From a bacterium (lineage in GTDB: Bacteria; SAR324; XYD2-FULL-50-16): DNA of 64,000 nt. The position numbers and the translations under genes are program-made. The stretch lies in assembly GCA_018829445.1 (NCBI GenBank), contig JAHJTV010000054.1:1-64000 (forward strand). Reading direction: 5' to 3'. Positions 63,592-64,000 of this stretch are shown here, one piece after another (the stretch's first letter is position 1; each line of letters opens with the position of its first letter). Under the pieces are notes generated by a model that saw nothing but the letters and a program-made list of their open reading frames with translations, had not been told where the DNA came from and ran no database searches.

Positions 63592-63979
63592 GATAAAAAA
63601 TCATTCAACCTAGGTGACTGTTATATGTTAAAACCACAGAAATAATAGACTAATTTTTAAGGATAGTGTCTCTTTTTGTATCATGGATTGGTTCAATAAT
63701 CCGTAATTGCTGATTTTATGCTAGATCACTGAATCTTGATCGATAAAGGACAGAGTGTCAATATGCACGATTTGACCTCCATTCCTCAAGTACCAGAGAT
63801 GAGTATCTTTAATATAGCTGTGATGAAAAGAAAAATTTCATTTTCATTTAATGGCAATATTCTGTGCAGATCATGCAGCAGGGAGGAAAGAGTAAAGAAA
63901 ACGGGGATGGCTGTTTTGAAACAACCGTCCCCATCCACCTTACTTGAATTGTGAAGGATATTTGTATAAGCCTGAGTTA
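63592..63979. other. Intergenic region with a minus-strand terminator
   Basis: AT-rich upstream region of the E4PDH-like gene, then a hairpin at about 63903-63934. A frame at 63736-63954 overlaps the hairpin, has no recognisable homology and is not credited. Confidence 0.5.
63903..63934 (-). terminator. Terminator for a minus-strand gene entering from the right edge
   Basis: On the minus strand GGGGACGGTTGTTT pairs with AAACAGCCATCCCC with one or two imperfect positions and a CA loop, and is followed by GTTTTCTTTACTC, T-rich. It suits the partial gene at 63980. Confidence 0.6.
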
Positions 63980-64000
63980 CTACAGTTCTTCCGAAACGAT
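63980..64000 (-). CDS. C-terminal end of a gene running off the right edge
   Basis: The last seven codons on the minus strand read IVSEEL and stop (TAG at 63982-63980). A good minus-strand terminator lies about 45 bp further on. Nothing can be said about the product. Confidence 0.35.
   Translation of the reverse strand: MVSEEL

Noticed and set aside
63736..63954. 72-residue plus-strand ORF near the right edge
   Set aside because: Its end covers a minus-strand terminator hairpin and the sequence resembles no family.

Overview
The window looks like a chromosomal piece of a Gram-negative bacterium of about 42-44% GC (estimated by eye). A beta-barrel-like protein ending in Phe, a lipoprotein, a CpxRA-like pair and acyl-CoA metabolism suggest a proteobacterium-like cell. 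Selenocysteine use, a PrkA/DUF444/SpoVR operon, a fused ProDH-P5CDH and many CoA-linked SDR, thiolase and enoyl-CoA hydratase genes fit Desulfobacterota best. That placement is an inference; there is no rRNA or ribosomal marker.

Layout. 1-3.5 kb is a decayed accessory patch: the 3' half of a group II intron with its maturase, a ParE/Phd toxin-antitoxin pair, a broken HicAB pair, and the 5' half of an alpha/beta hydrolase gene cut by a group II intron 5' end. 3.5-5.1 kb carries a DsbA/FrnE-like oxidoreductase whose usual CPWC motif is encoded UGA-P-W-C, followed by a good bacterial SECIS-type hairpin, so it is probably a selenoprotein; an EamA transporter lies upstream of it. 5.2-8.7 kb has homoserine dehydrogenase, a divergent LysR regulator and an SDR. 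9.0-16.6 kb is one operon: PrkA, DUF444, SpoVR and a second, divergent PrkA. 17.2-20.8 kb is a 1204-residue PutA-like enzyme whose aldehyde dehydrogenase nucleophile Cys is replaced by Ser.

21.2-24.1 kb holds an SDR and enoyl-CoA hydratase divergent from a TetR regulator. 24.1-25.4 kb is an intact IS630-type element that needs a -1 frameshift. 25.5-29.9 kb has a secreted SH3/beta-barrel protein, 3-hydroxyacyl-CoA dehydrogenase, a metallo-beta-lactamase-fold hydrolase, rubredoxin and a TetR regulator. 30.2-33.4 kb is an operon of class III aminotransferase, SCP2 protein and amino acid permease. 33.4-36.2 kb is a TrpXYZ-type ABC transporter, next to a methionine gamma-lyase-like PLP enzyme. 37.8-41.1 kb is an FMN riboswitch controlling a three-gene ABC transporter, probably for riboflavin (RibXY type). 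41.1-41.6 kb has IS66 and AraC remnants.

41.6-45.0 kb holds aspartate racemase, SDR, HAD hydrolase and DUF1186 genes. 45.1-52.2 kb is a signalling block: a duplicated CpxP/Spy-like lipoprotein, two multidomain sensor kinases with receiver domains, and a CpxRA-like pair. 52.2-55.2 kb has dapA, a divergent ACT-domain protein, a small exported protein and a PadR regulator. 55.4-60.2 kb is acyl-CoA metabolism: enoyl-CoA hydratase, thiolase, a fused HMG-CoA-synthase-like/DUF35 protein and an MFE-2-type SDR. The promoters of this last SDR and of the SDR at 7.9-8.7 kb share an 18-bp palindrome, so the two loci may be one regulon. 60.6-63.6 kb has a HEAT protein, an esterase, a metallophosphoesterase and an erythrose-4-phosphate dehydrogenase-like enzyme. 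I saw no tRNA, rRNA or CRISPR array.
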